DNA of 64,000 nucleotides from Narthecium ossifragum (GCA_963920575.1 OY986971.1:10108779-10172778), one strand, 5' to 3'. Positions 23,054 to 36,045 are shown, counted from the first letter of the stretch. Notes: generated by a model not told the origin, from the sequence alone. Made by a program: numbers and translations.

Positions 23054-26000
23054 CCCAACTTGCCTGACCAGTGGGGATCGATTCCAACTTGGGTTGGATC
23101 CATCTCAAACTTGTAGAGGAGGTATTCTTAGCCGTTTTATTGGGTTTTCGACCTCCAATTGTGTTGAATTTTGGTTATTCCATTCTTGATGATGAATAGG
23201 ATCTATCTACAATTTTTTTTATTTATGGAATTTGAATAATGCTTGTAAGTTTTATGGCTTCTTTACTATTTCAGCCTTTTCTCGTAGAGATTTGGGTTTT
23301 TAGCCGATTCACATTGGCTTTTGGGTTTAGATTGACTTGAGTTTTTGACGTGTCATTAGGAATCATGTTTAGATACCTACAACGTATTAAAGGTGAAATT
23401 TTTATGAGTTTTTATGTGATTTATAACATGCTTGGCTTGGTGTCTCGATTATGTAAAATGCTATTTTCTTATACTATTGATTCTAACCATGTTACACTTG
23501 TATCTATCTTTATTGCATATATGTTTAATGCTTTGTGTAAGGCGTTTAACATGCCTCACAATTTGCAAGTGCATGAGCCGCTAACAAGTAGTAAAGGATG
23601 GTGAGTCCGATCGTTCCCATAGAAACTGGTACTAACAACTACCAATAAATCTAGGCTTTCCACCTATTTGACCTACGATTATAATTGGTGTGATGGATCA
23701 CTAACAAGGTGTCAGGAAAAGAAAAGAAAAAAAATTAATTAAACTAATGCTCGAAGGATGAAGAGAGTAAATACTCTAAGGGGTTCGGCTTCACCAACAC
23801 TCCTATACATGGTAATACAAGTAGCTCTCAAAGGCAATCACTTCGTGAAGATGATCGATCAAATCTCTCAAGCCTCTCCTATCTCTCCCGAGCATAGGTG
23901 AAGGTCCTAATCATGCAAGCTATCACCTCCCGGTCTCAAGCTAAATCAAGCTAGGTTTGAAAGTGTAGGAGATCCATTAGATCACACAAGCTTCTCATCT
24001 ATCCCTAGCATAAGAGCAGCTCATGGTGAAACAAGTATTAGCCAAATGAATCATTGCCTCTTGGCCTCAAATTCAAACCCTAATCGAGTAGATCTATTCC
24101 TAGCATCTACAAGCATTACACACAACATGAATCACATCAACAACAAGATTAAGCTACAACCTAAACCCTTAGAGATAGGGTTTAGTTCATCATAAGAAGA
24201 AATAGAAGGAAGGAAGCAAGGATTACAAACATCTAATCCGATAGAAAGGTTCAGAAAAGGTTCACCAAGATGTAGTAGCCTCGATCCTCACTTCTTCTCT
24301 CTTCTTAATCCTCCTTCAAGCTCAAGAACACTCAAGAACAAAAGCTCTAAAAAAAAGAAAAGAAAACGTTGTTTTCAGCCCTTGTCTTCCTTCCCCCTTT
24401 CAAAAGCCCCCGAAGCTAGGTTTTTCTGCCTCCTCTCTAGCCCCAGCCACTGATGGATTGACTTGGCCAGGTTGGTTTAGTAAACCGAGTGAAAATCGAC
24501 TCACAATGCAAGTTACACCAATTCAGCTCGCAGCTACAGTGCCCTCTGCTACAGCAACCAGAAGCAATCTTCAAGAAAGCTTGAAGTTCCATGTGAATAT
24601 GATATCAAATGAGAAACGTCCTTGAAATAGAAGTTGTAGAACTTTTTAAAAGCTTTCTAACAATATGAAGATCATCAATTTCGGATAAGCAATGAGAAAG
24701 TTATGACCCAATTACTACAGCTCCGAAATAATACAAAACAGAGCATTCAACAACAGCAGAAATTCAGCATCAAGTAGCTTCGCGTTTCGGAAATTCTTTA
24801 ACGCTCCGAACACCCTTAAATCAAAACAAAGTATGTGAGCATGTAGTACAACATGTAATATATAGGGTAAAGCGATAAAATGGTTTTTTGGAGTAATCGG
24901 TAATACATAAACAAATCGTCAAAAATTGTATTGACTAACTAAAAATACGAAATCTGAAAAGGAGGTCCGAAGCCGAATTTTGACCTATGACCCGAAAACA
25001 CACCGAAAACTCCATCAACCAATCCGAAACACCATGTTACACATGTGTGGGCATAAAAACCAAAGTACGGAACACCCGTACTCAAAAACGCATAAAAGCT
25101 CAAATCACAGTTTCGAATCAAAACTCGTTTTCGAGTACGAGACTTTTCCAATACAAGTCTATAGAGTATACAATATCCCACTCACATGTAATAATAGACA
25201 TAAAGTAAGAGTTTGGGTACGTATATACTCAAACACAACAAAATCATCATATAAGCCTTGCTTAGGCCAAGAGGGTGCTATAAGGCCACAAGTGGTGAAA
25301 GTGCACAATAAAAGCTATAAAGGGTCACTTTCATACACAAATGGGTATCAAATAGGAGTTAGATGAGTACAAATACACGCTCTATATTGTGCTCATCACT
25401 TTGTGAGTTAAACGAGGGAGCCATGTCGCTTGGGAATGGTTAGAACAAATGGGCCGAATGTATGTCCTTGTTGCTTAATTTGTGATTTAACTCGCCGACG
25501 GTGTGCCGCTATAGATTTATTTAATTACTTCTTGTTTGTGGGCCGGGAGTGTGCCCCATTGTACGAATCTTTGGTTAACGGCCAATGAGTGCTGTTGTAA
25601 TGCCAAAATTGAAGTGTGTAGTTGTTTATTAGTGGCCTGCGTGCATTGTTGTAGTGTTAAATGGTATTTTTGGCTGTTTGGCCTTGTAGAGGCAATATTT
25701 GGTTGTTGGTTAGCCTCCTAGAGGCTTGTGGGCATGTTGAGCCCTTATTGCTTAGACCCCCTTTAATTTAATTATAACATGCTATGTCTACCACTCTAGC
25801 AAGCTTGATGCTTTGCCTTGCTTGTAAGTTGATGTGGCATATTGTTGCATGCATATATTTTTATATGTGTGTGTGAGCATGCAGGCATCGATTGTATTAG
25901 AAGCATAAGGTTAGGACGTGGGCGAATAGGTGTTTCGCTGATCCATGCGACTCAAGTACACCAGATCTAGCCGTAGGGCCGGGTTTGGGTAGATTGTGGT

Positions 26001-26848
26001 CTAGGACGCGATTTTAGTCTTGACTTGATTGTTCTATCCTTTGAGGATTCTTATGTAGTCCGACTAGAATATTATATTATATTGTTTGAGGTTTAGAGTT
26101 CGTGTCGATTCTCCAAGGCCAAGTTCTAAGGATGGTTGTCGATGTGTTCCCGACGTGGGTCCTCAAGCATGGGAATCCTGCTTGGGTAAGGGTGATCTTG
26201 CATGTTACTGTTTCACTGTATTTTGGTAATATGTTCAAAAGAGTGGTTTCATGACAAGAGCCCTTGGGACATAGATGGGGTTATGAAACCCCTTGTCATA
26301 CCTTAGACTTAGGAGGAGAAGTGACACTGTTGTTGTTTCCTCCCTTCAGTGTGACGTAGAGTAGAACTCTACTGAATTTATTGCTCACTTCTATCCGGGC
26401 TGCGTTTGCAGGTACAGGCACAATTCCTTCTTTTTCAGGCAGAGGTGACTCAGGAGGTTGGTCCTTCTCCTGGTAGTGCGTGGACTAGAGGAATCATTGG
26501 CAGATCTTTTCACACTATTGTACTTTATAGTTTGAGTACGATGGTAAAATCTTGATGTATAATTTGTCAAATTCGAGGAAGGATCTATTTGTACCCAAAA
26601 TTGTTGTATCTGAAAGATTATGTTGTAAATTGATAGAGATTGTTATACTTAAAAGAGTTGTATCATTATTGTATTATTATTTAATGCTTATTAAGGTTTG
26701 TAACAGTTAGTTATTTATAATATAACATGATGATTGAATTGTTTAAATTAGTTGCAAAAAACTATAATTGTGCACTCGGTTGATCTGAATAAGTTTAGGG
26801 TTGGCTCACACCATGGCCCGGATGGATTTTCTGGGTCCGGGCGTGACA
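23054..26848 (+). mobile_element. LTR E: 5'-truncated Tekay-like LTR in H 5' LTR
   Basis: The right part shares blocks with the other TGTGAGGACC-type LTRs here (GCATATTGTTGCATGCATAT near 25838, GCATAAGGTTAGGACGTGGG near 25906, CTGCGTTTGCAGGTACAGGC near 26400) and a terminal GGGCGTGACA. The expected TGTGAGGACC start is absent and no target duplication is seen, so its left side is deleted. It contains solo LTR 23536-25398. Confidence 0.65.
23536..25398 (-). mobile_element. Solo LTR nested in LTR E
   Basis: TGTAAGGCGT...GCTCATCA, 1863 bp, flanked by perfect CTTTG at 23531-23535 and 25399-25403. Read on minus it starts TGATGAGCAC, close to the TGATGAGTGC start of C1, so it belongs to the same lineage. 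No internal domain is present. Confidence 0.9.
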
Positions 26849-26915
26849 CTGGCGTTCCGCCCGTAATGACCCGGCACGCGAGCGTGGAAGGCTTACGAGC
26901 AAAACACTCATAACA
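26849..26915 (+). repeat. Element H 5' LTR, terminal part
   Basis: GTTCCGCCCGTAATGACCCG then GGCTTACGAGCAAAACACTC and ATAACA, parallel to 61980-62044. It is followed at once by the primer site. Confidence 0.85.
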
Positions 26916-26918
26916 ACT

Positions 26919-26934
26919 TGGTACCAGACGCAGG
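26919..26934 (+). other. Element H primer-binding site
   Basis: TGGTACCAGACGCAGG, two bases inside the LTR end, is a variant of the tRNA-Met complement TGGTATCAGAGC. Confidence 0.7.
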
Positions 26935-27112
26935 TATGACCCCCTTGGGCCTACAACCCACCACTAGCTCGCCATGTACGACCCCCTTGGGCCTATGGCC
27001 CACCTCAGCCGAGCCAAGTATGACTTATCTGGCCGGTAGCCCTCCACTGCCTTCGGCGGTTACCCCAGCAGCTCGTACGAGCGACTTCAACTGTTCATCG
27101 TAGCCCCTGCCA

Positions 27113-28010
27113 ATGGCACCCGTGGAGATTCCTGCAGACATGCTGACCCAACTAATGGGCGTGATGACAACCATCGCCACCACCCTCAAGGATCTACGCG
27201 AGAAACACCAAAACAATCATCAGAAGCGGCAGGCCCTGAACAAACAGATCTCCCATCGGCTTGTCAACATACTGCACGGGGATGACCTCTAAGAAAACGA
27301 GGAACCAAGCCCCCTTGAGGAAACGACACTAGCGCCAGTTCCGACACCGTACACAATGTTGGCGGAACTCCCGTCGAGTATCCCCCTCAGTACTCCGCCC
27401 CCTCGTGCCCATAAGCGAACTCCCAAACCATCGCTCTCAACACCAACAAAAAGGACACCGGAATCAATAAGCATGCTCAAACAAGGAGACTTAATTTGGG
27501 TCAAATACCTAAGGGTGCACTAGCTGGAAGACCCCTTCGACTACGAGAAGGACTTCCACCGGGCTTCTCCCAGAATCCAACACCAAGCGACCAGGCAACC
27601 TCTGACATCAACTGCAGAGGGCCGCCCCCCACGCACTTCTAAGGTTACATCCAGGCGACCCTTGTCACTTTCTTACTAGACTCAGGTAGCGCCGTAAACT
27701 TAATCAACCCCTGGATAACATCTCTATTGAAGTCGATAGGGATTCCATCTGTCAGATCACTATAGCCAAAGGGGAGCAAGTACTCATGCGTGGGGAGTGC
27801 CGAGGAGTAAAGATGACAATGGGAAGGTACACCTCCGATGTTGAATTCCACCTACTGGAGGTTGTGGGCACCGACGCCATCTTAGGAGCCCAGTGCCTTC
27901 GACTACTTCAGAGGAATACTCGAGTGCACTTGGAAGGGAGGCAACGTCTGACTACTGCAAATGGAAGAATCTGGCAGTCACTAGTGCCCTCCCCAATTGG
28001 CTGCCTTATT
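27113..28010 (+). pseudogene. Element H gag-like N-terminus and protease remnant
   Basis: A short frame from 27113 (MAPVEIPADMLTQLMGVMTT) hits TAA at 27290 after 59 codons. The same frame continues as a Pro/Thr-rich stretch. Protease is recognised by TLVTFLLDSGSAVNLINPW near 27660-27715 and, in a shifted frame, VVGTDAILGAQCLRLL near 27862-27910, the two landmarks of an aspartic protease. I see no capsid domain or zinc knuckle. Several stops make it dead. Confidence 0.72.
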
Positions 28011-28239
28011 TGAGCCTATCCCTCAATGAGTCGAACCCATAAGGCAAGATATCAATGCCGACCCCAAGCTAAAGGAGATGCGTGAAAAGATCAAGGCAGG
28101 ACAAATGAGGAGACCATGGGAATATCGGATGACCTGATCTATTGCAAGAACCACATATACCTCTAAAGGACTCCCCAATAATACCCAACATCCTGCAAGA
28201 GTTCGACTCTGGAACACATGAAGGCACCAGAAAAATGTG

Positions 28240-29030
28240 GCAACAGATACAGAATGTCTTCACATAGAAGGGAGCACAAAGGGACATTTGAACCTACATC
28301 TGCCAGTGGCTGACCTGCCAAAGACATAAAGCTGAGACCCAATGCTCTGCTGGCCTCCTTCAACCTCTACCCATCCCCGATGAGACATTGACCTCAGTAT
28401 CCATGGACTTCATCGATGGGCTACCACCGTCACGTGGGTATACTGTCATCCTTGTGGTGGTTGATCGCTTCTCCAACCAGGGACACTTCACAGCAATAAG
28501 ACACCCATACACGACAGTCTCTGTGGCAAAGATTTTCTTCGACACAATCTTCAGGTTGCATGGAGTGCCCACCAGCATTGTAAGGGATTGAGACCCTGCC
28601 TTCACCAGTGAATTTTCACAAGAGCTCTTTCGATTGCAAGGGGTGAAGTTCAATTTCTCGTCAGCCTACCACTCCTAAACAGATGGATAGACAGAGGTAC
28701 TAAACCGAACCATTGAGATGTACTTATGATGCTTCACAGGGGAGAGGCCAACAAAATGGGCCCAGTGGCTATCATGGGCCGCATAAGTCTACAACACCAG
28801 CTGGCATTCTAGTCCAAGGAGAACACCCTATGAAGTCGTATACGACAAGCCCCAGGCAAATCTATTATCCTATATCCCAGGAACAGCTCGGTCGGCGTCT
28901 GTAGAGCACTTCCTACAACAAAGGGATCGTGTCCTTCAAGGCATCAAGGATCATCTGGCAAAGGCACATAATCGAATGAAGCAAGTCTATGACCAAGGCC
29001 ACTGTGACATCGAGTATCAGGTGTGAGACC
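28240..29030 (+). pseudogene. Element H integrase remnant
   Basis: WLTCQRHKAET resembles the end of the integrase zinc finger. SVSMDFIDGLPPSRGYTVIL with VVDRFSNQGHF carries the first catalytic Asp. LHGVPTSIVRD carries the second. NFSSAYHS and TDG with interspersed stops follow. At least seven in-frame stops in the core. It lies only about 250 bp after protease, so RT and RNase H are missing. Confidence 0.82.
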
Positions 29031-29279
29031 TCGTGTATGTCCATCTCTAGCCTTACCGATAGCAATCGGTAAAGACTTGAAGGACTCAGAAACTAAGCGC
29101 ACGCTTTTACGGGCCCTACCGCGTAGCAGAATGAATAGGAAAGATGCCCTACCGGTTAGAGCTTTGAGAAGGTTCCAAGGGCCACTCTGTCTTCCATGTC
29201 TCCTTACTTAAGAGACACGTGGGACATGACCCGACAGCAGCCACAGAGATTCCAGATCCCTTCAAAGATGCCCCAGCCC

Positions 29280-29457
29280 TCCTACCACATGCCATTCTAG
29301 ACCGACGTCGATAGGGCAAATAAGAAGAGGTCTTGGTTCATTGGAGAGGCTTTAGTCTCGCCGAAGCAACTTGGGAAAATTGGGACGAGACACTGGTCCG
29401 GTATCCAAACTTAGTTATTGAGGACAAGGACTCTCCAGAAGGGGAGGGGAAGATACG
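29280..29457 (+). pseudogene. Element H chromodomain and polypurine tract
   Basis: VLVHWRGFSLAEATWENWD and LVRYPNLVIED form a recognisable chromodomain, which binds methylated histone H3 tails in active chromoviruses and biases insertion to heterochromatin. Stops lie just before it (RRR-stop, GK-stop). The purine run GAAGGGGAGGGGAAGA at about 29437-29453 is the polypurine tract before the 3' LTR. Confidence 0.85.
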
Positions 29458-29962
29458 ATTCAAAATCGCATCCCTGTCTCTAAGCCAGTTCGCACTCAAG
29501 GACTGATAACTCGGGCTCGAGCTAGTCCAACGGGCTGCACCCGGTTAAGCCGGCCCCACAAAGGGGGGTGGCTTGCCCTTGAAGCCGACCAAGTCAGGGG
29601 CCGGGCCTCACACCTACTTCCCAGGTCACCTATTCTAGTTACTTGCTTTCTTATTTTGGTTTCCTAGTTTAGTCATCTGAGTTGTACTAGGACTCTTTCT
29701 TTTTCCCTTCTAGAATAGGCTATTACTTGAGTAGGAAGTCAGTAAACAAGAGTTCTCCTCTGATTAGGTCTCTTATATGATGCCTATATAAAGGCCCCCA
29801 TACCCTATAATTAAATCAATTAAGAAATAATTAAAACCCCCCAAAGACTTCTGCTACCAATTCTCGGTTTCATTGATGAAGGGATCGTTTTAGGTAGCTT
29901 GCTCCCAAGTCACCCCTTGCGGCTCCAGACAGGGCTCCGACCGTGAAGATCGCCGGCGAGAG

Positions 29963-31675
29963 TGATGAGTGCATGAAAGTGCACTCTGAACAGCCTTATA
30001 ACCATCTTAATTGCTAGATTATTATCCTTAATCAACATCTTTATTGCTATTTTTATATCTATATGTTGCTTCATATAGTTGTTGGGAAAATGCAGGAAAA
30101 AGGAGCAAAGAAGCTGAAAAGATTACATGGATCAACTTGAAAGATTAAACTGTACCTGCTCATGAAGAACCAGATAATGTGTCATATATGGTTGGAAAGA
30201 TCTTGAAGTCTAGTTTCAGGAGAATTTTACGGTTCGGGATTTGGAGCTTCATAGAGGAAGTTACAGTGTTTTTCGTATCAGTGCGCAGTGCAGAATGGCA
30301 GAAGAAAGATGCAGGAAATAAAAGATCGATCTCCCTTACATAAAAGATCGATCTCTTATGCATACAGAGATGAAAAAAACCCACGGTCGACCGTCGCATC
30401 GACCGTCACATTCAAAAATTCTCACGGTCGATCGTGGCATCGACCGTCAGCCTCTGTCAAAGAAAACACTTCGGAGGGTCGATGCGAAAATTGACCGTGA
30501 GCGAAAACAAGAAAGTTGGAATAAAAGATCGATCTTCTTTACTAGGAAGATCGATCTTTTGTGGGCATCGTCAACAATTGATGAAAGAGATCGATCTCTT
30601 CCTTGAAAAAGATCGATCTGAACCTGGGCGTTTTGGAAGGAATCTTGTCTACGGAGAAAGAAGATCGATCCTTTCCTTAAAGAGATCGATCTTAGTCAGG
30701 GCGAACCAGGTTACGAAAATTGAGAAAAGTAAGAAGATCGATCTTTATCCTTAAGAATATCGATCTCTTGTCGGACGACCTGAAAACGAACGGACCAGAT
30801 TTAATCCAAAGGTTGAAGTAAAGTTAGGGTTTTCTTACCCCTATTTAAGGAAATCGTCTAAGACTTATGAGGAGGTTAGCCAGAGCTATTGGAGGAGTTT
30901 TGAAGGCCGGAAAGAGGGGAGAAGACCGCACGTAGATCTAGGGTTTTTCTTTCTTATCTTTCTTATGAATATCTTGGTTGTTTTTATGAACATGAGTGGC
31001 TAATCCCTTTGCTAAGGAACCGATGTAGCCTAACTGAAGCATTCTATGTTATTAGATCATGATTATTTAATCAGTTTATTTTCCTTGTTTCATTCATTAT
31101 TATAACCGAGATCTTTAATACCTTTATCTGGCCAATAGAAGTATTATAGATTGTTTTATGTGAGATTGGGCGAGGGTTCATTCCCTAATCTTGCAGGATC
31201 TATGAATGAATGAGTTTATGTCGAAGCTGGGTTCAAGCTAAGACAACTCTTGGTTCATAATTATTCTTCAGAGCTTAATGGGTTCTTGATTAACACTTAG
31301 TTATGGGTTCATTAGCTAGGGTTAATTGAAGGTACTTGGTGAAGACCACGATCGAACGGATCATCATACTGGAAGAACGAGCCTTTGGAATTAAACTGAG
31401 ATTTCGTTGATTCAATGCATAGAATGAGGATGTTATGGTGAAATCGGAACCTTAGTATTCATCCATCATATTTCCATCGTTTCCTTATTTCGTTATTAGA
31501 TCATCTATTTTCGAGACTTCATATTTCTATTTTCCCTTCCTTATTTTCTTTCTTTTCTGTTCTTTAGTGTTTCACTCTAATAATCTTTACAAATCTCTGT
31601 GGGTACGATACTCGTCTTGTTTCTATACTGATTGCACCGATTCGTATACTTGCGAGATATAAAATTTATTCATCA
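29963..31675 (+). mobile_element. Solo LTR C1 in H 3' LTR
   Basis: TGATGAGTGC...TTATTCATCA, 1713 bp, flanked by perfect GAGAG at 29958-29962 and 31676-31680. It contains a cluster of AGATCGATCT sites (30322-30775), a TATTTAAGG TATA-like box at about 30842, and a GTGGGTACGATACTCGTC block near its end. Confidence 0.92.
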
Positions 31676-31691
31676 GAGAGCCACCGACTAA

Positions 31692-33312
31692 TGTGCTGTC
31701 GTAGGCACTCAAAAATAAAACCAATACTCGTTAAAATAAATGTAGTAGTGCGAGTACGAGTCGATCCCATGAAGAGTGTATAGCCTAGGTTTTGTGCTAT
31801 GTGAACAAAGATTGGGGGGTTTTGAGTAAAACGAAAACAAAATAGAAATAATCTAAATTGAAGAAACGAATTGAATCAAGAGAACAAATCTTGGTCTAAG
31901 TCAACATCCACCATCGGAATCCTTATAACTGATCATTGATGCAAGTATATATCAATCCATACCATGAATATTCACCGTTCGAATTGAATTCGAATCTCTC
32001 CTCAATCAAAGTTAATGAGAAACAAGTGATCTAATCAACCCTAACTACTAAACAACCTAAGACAAGTGTTGTAGATTAATCTAGTAGCAGCCTTAAGAAT
32101 AGGGAGATCGATGAAGCTAAACAACACAAGCACACGCGGTTGCATTTAATCTAGTCGAATATTCTTCCTAAGATCTATTAATCTCTGAAACGCAGTAAAT
32201 CAATAGATCTTAGTTGCTTCGCAGATTAGAGGGATCAAACAATTATGGATTTGATATCCAACCTAGCAGTAGATCGCAATGAATAATAAACTAGTAGGTC
32301 TCGTAGCAATTAGACAAGACAACCATGAATATTTAATCACAGAAGAACATCCAATACTCAAGTATAAACTGAACAACAAAATAGATTAGATCTCACAGTT
32401 TTATTAATTCTAAGGTTTCAGTCTCCTTGATCAAGAATCAAGATTTAGCCACGCAGGGCCATCAAGAACAATCCTCAAAAGATTCAAATAAGCTAGAGAA
32501 AACCTAGGAAAAATATAAGATTAGAAATAGCAGCCAAAAGTATCTAGGAATCCCCCCTGAAACCCTAGAAAGAGTCATATTTATAGCCTTAAAGTGTCTC
32601 CATCCTCGGATTAGATCTGAGCCGTTAATTTTCTTCACTGCGAAGGTAAGATCGATCCTTCCATAGGTGTAAGATCGATCCTTTGATATCAAAATCTTCA
32701 ATTTTTGGCTACATCCGAGGAAGATCGATCCTCTTCTCAGTAGGATGGATCCTTTGATAGGAGTAGGATGGATCCTTCTCAGTAGGACGGATCCTTCGAT
32801 AGAGTAGGATGGATCCTTCAATAGGAGAAAGATCGATCCATTGCATCGGGGATTTCCTCAATCTTCTCGAGTGAAAGGAGGATCGATCCTTCTATGATCA
32901 TATGAAAAGTATGCATTCTGTCAGATTTGTCTGCATAAAAGGATCGATCCTCTTAGGGAAAATGATCGATCTTTCTTTCCTGAGTATTTACTATTTTGCT
33001 ATCCAGATTGTGCTATTGGTGCTAAAATTGCCGTAACTTCCACTAGAAAACTCGGATCACAAACCGTAAAATTATCCTGAAACTAGACTTCAAGGGCTTT
33101 CCAACCATATATGGCAAATCATTTGGTTCTTCATTAGCAGGCACAGTTTAATCTTTAAAGTTGATACATATACTCTTTTCAGCTTCTTTTCGAGCTTAAG
33201 GACTTCAATTGTATCCTAAATCAAAATATAAGAATAATGAGTGTATTTAGGTACCAAATAAGCATAAGAGAGTAAGTATTAAGGGATACAAAGATAACAT
33301 TATGCATCATCA
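31692..33312 (-). mobile_element. LTR C2, relative of C1 in opposite orientation
   Basis: Read on minus it starts TGATGATGCATAATG and ends CGACAGCACA. Its first 300 bp on minus match the start of C1 (AAGATTAAACTGT, ATATATGGTTGGAAAG, CTTGAAGTCTAGTTTCAGG), so C1 and C2 form an inverted pair. It carries its own GATCGATC cluster (32649-32972) and minus-strand TATA (GGCTATAAATAT at about 32577-32588). No clean target duplication is seen, so the exact ends are uncertain by a few bases. Only one LTR length is present. Confidence 0.75.
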
Positions 33313-34044
33313 TCGCCGACGATCCCTTCTTCTCCAGATATGACTTTCTCTCTCTCTCCTTGGTCTAGCTTTCATGTTCTTCCCCCGTCTCTCTCTCCGG
33401 CCCCCAACGTCAAGTCGGATGTGAGCCGACGCGCCTGGCGCAGATTTCGCTGTGACCGAAGTCATCCCCGCTCTTTCCCTACTATCTTTACTTTCTCTGT
33501 CCTCCGAGCTCTCCCATTTCTCTCTCCTCCATCGGCCCAAGTTCCCTGCTGCCCCAGCTCCGCTCCCACGGCTTAGTTGTAGGTCCCACGCTCACGGCTC
33601 TGCCGTCGGCCCACCCCAGGCAAATGTGGCCAGGCAGCCCAAGCCACTCCGCGGCTCCCTCCCTTTTCCTTCTCCCTCATCTTTCTTCTCTTACCTCTCC
33701 TCGCTCTAACCCACTCCTCTCCTTCCTCGGCTCCGGCGCCGCCCGGCCCTCACGGAGAGGCAGTGGCCCAAAGGCCAACTACTTGCGCCCCCAGGCCTAG
33801 CCCAGCCCACCGCGCCGCTCGGCCGCGACCTTCCATCGCCTCTGAACGGCCCTACCCTGCTCGCCACCGCCATCCGACACCGCCTCCTTTCCTTATTTCC
33901 TCCTTCTTTCCTCTTTCCCTCTTGCCCTGACTCCTCCACTTCTCCTACTCCTACTCCAATTCTAACCTCCATCGCCTTTCTCTCTTTCCGTCCCCCACTT
34001 TCCCTCCAACTCCGCCAACTTCCCTATCCTTCTCCGACCAGGAT
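33313..34044 (+). repeat. Element H 3' LTR, middle part
   Basis: GCCGACGATCCCTTCTTC, then GTCAAG.CGG..GTGAGC, parallel to 14450-14550 in the truncated copy. Strongly CT-rich afterwards. Open frames here are compositional. Confidence 0.75.
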
Positions 34045-34082
34045 TGTGAGGACCCATTCCTCCAACCCAATCCGACCGTGTT

Positions 34083-36015
34083 TGTCGCGCCCCGACCCGC
34101 GAAAGCCCAACCGGGCCGGGCGACGCGAACCGGAACCTAACCAACGCGGAACAAGAACGACGAGGGTTCCCTCTAACCTATTGGTCTCCCTAGCAAATCA
34201 CCAAAGCACCCTCAATTAAAACAATATTATTTAGCAAACCTCGAACCTCAGATTAAAAACTCAAGTGTTAATATATACAAATCCTCGGAGAGGGGAAGAT
34301 TCAAAGTACAACATCACTCCCGTAGCAGACTAACTAACAAAGGATAAAAAGTCACCAAGATCGCCACCTCTCAGACTCCACCTGGCGCCGCCGCACCGCC
34401 AACCAACTGCCCGGTAGGGGCCATAGAGGAAGAACTGACGCCTGCACCTGCAAAACGCAGCCCGGGTAGGTGTGAGCACTAAGCTCAGTAGGGATCTACA
34501 CTACGACACACAGAAGGAAGAGGGAAACGCAACAGTGTCGCCCTCGAGTAGGATCTGGGTGTATACAGGGGTCCCATAACCCCACCGCGTGTCCCTGGTG
34601 CCCAGGAGCAGCACACAGTTGGAACAACACTGGTGAACACACAACTGCAGGGAACGGCACTGCAGGCGGGAAAAAGGCACCGCTGGGTAGGCAACACCTC
34701 TACCCCAGGGTCCGCACAGTGAGACACCGGCTACACCTCAGCATACGACTCAAGGCCGACACGACCTCTACAATCATCAAGAACAAGTGCGCCAGTCATC
34801 TAAGCCTATCATCGAAACGACTGGGCACCACCATTCAAACCGGGTCCTAACAGCCCAACCCCGGTCCTAGGGCTAAGTCCGAGCTTCCAGCCTCGGGACG
34901 GCGACCCAAAGATCACCGACGCCCTAACCAATGCAACTAATGCACACAACAACAATGCATGCTACGACATACACAGATAAAAGGAAAGGCATGCAACAGT
35001 ATGTCAAGCATCATATAAGTCTACTGGATCGCTGCAGCGGTACCACCAACCGCTGCCAGTCGATCATGTATTCGCCGGCCGGAAAACTCGCCGCAAGCCG
35101 GCTGTTTCTCAAGAACAGCAGAAAACCAGAAATCCGAGACTAATCTTGCATAAAACTTACTCAAAACTCAACAGATTAACATGAAACTTAAATCCGTTAT
35201 TCTACAAGGCATAAGGAATCCAACAAAGCAAGCATCAACAAGATCCAACGGCTAGATCTCAAGAAAACCCGAAATGAACACAGTAGGTATAACCCTACCT
35301 AGCTGCGCTTTCCTCGGCTGATTCCCCACGATTTGATCGCCAACAAGCTTCCAAACCACACCAGGAGCCTTCCTCTCGTTGTCACAAATCCAACGAGCCA
35401 AAGAACACCCAATTTGGTGGCCGGAGGAGGGAGAACGGAGGGAAAGAAGCTCGCCGGCGGTAAAGGAAGAAACAGAGCACCGCGGGAAAGAGAGGAGGGA
35501 AGAAGAAGAGAAGGAGAAGGAGGAAGAGGAGGGGAAGAAAAGAGGGGAAAGGGGGAGGGGAAAGCCGGGAAAGAGGGGAAAAAGCTAGGGGAAAAGGGAG
35601 GGGAAGACTTCCCTCTCTGACAAGGGAGAGCGACGGCCGACGGCCGTCCTCGCGAAAGAGAAAGACAGCACCGACTCGATCATGATCGATCTCCAGGGCA
35701 TGTGAGATCGATCTCCTTTGCAATCCAGATCGATCTCCTTGAAAACCAGATCGATCTCCTTTGTAAAAATCCAGATCGATCTCCCTAGCCATCCAGATCG
35801 ATCTCCTTTACTCAGAAAGGCAAACTTGGGCTAAAACACAAGCCCAAGCTCAGATCTTCCGATCTCGGGTTCACCTAGCCATTCTAAACAAACACGAACA
35901 CAGACAAGGCCAGTGTGTGCACACGTGGGTGTGAAACAAACCAACAAGGCGCAATTTACCAAATTGTCCTTGCGGTCTACAGCGAGCCACAGGGGTAGAG
36001 GGACAGGTCCTCACA
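34083..36015 (-). repeat. T1 3' LTR (left copy, internally deleted)
   Basis: TGTCGCGCCC...GGTCCTCACA on plus. It parallels the right LTR except that 463 bp are missing at about 35062, where CAGTCGATC joins ATGTATTCGCC. The right copy carries the absent segment between 43350 and 43815. GATCGATC sites occur at 35684-35809. Confidence 0.92.
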
Positions 36016-36045
36016 TCCTAATACCCTTAAAGGAAATCTCGTCCC
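36016..36045 (-). other. T1 polypurine-tract position
   Basis: Minus strand reads GATTTCCTTTAAGGGTATTA then GGA directly before the LTR start TGTGAGGACC. The purine run is interrupted by TATT, so it is degraded or atypical. Confidence 0.5.

Noticed and set aside
29963..33312. C1 plus C2 as one Mutator-like transposon with long inverted termini
   Set aside because: C1 alone has TG...CA ends and a perfect GAGAG duplication, so it is a separate solo LTR.
33310..34144. Open frames in CT-rich DNA
   Set aside because: They are in the H 3' LTR; length follows from low stop-codon content.
35333..35792. Glu/Lys/Arg-rich frame
   Set aside because: It falls within the T1 LTR and repeats at 44125-44454 in the partner LTR.
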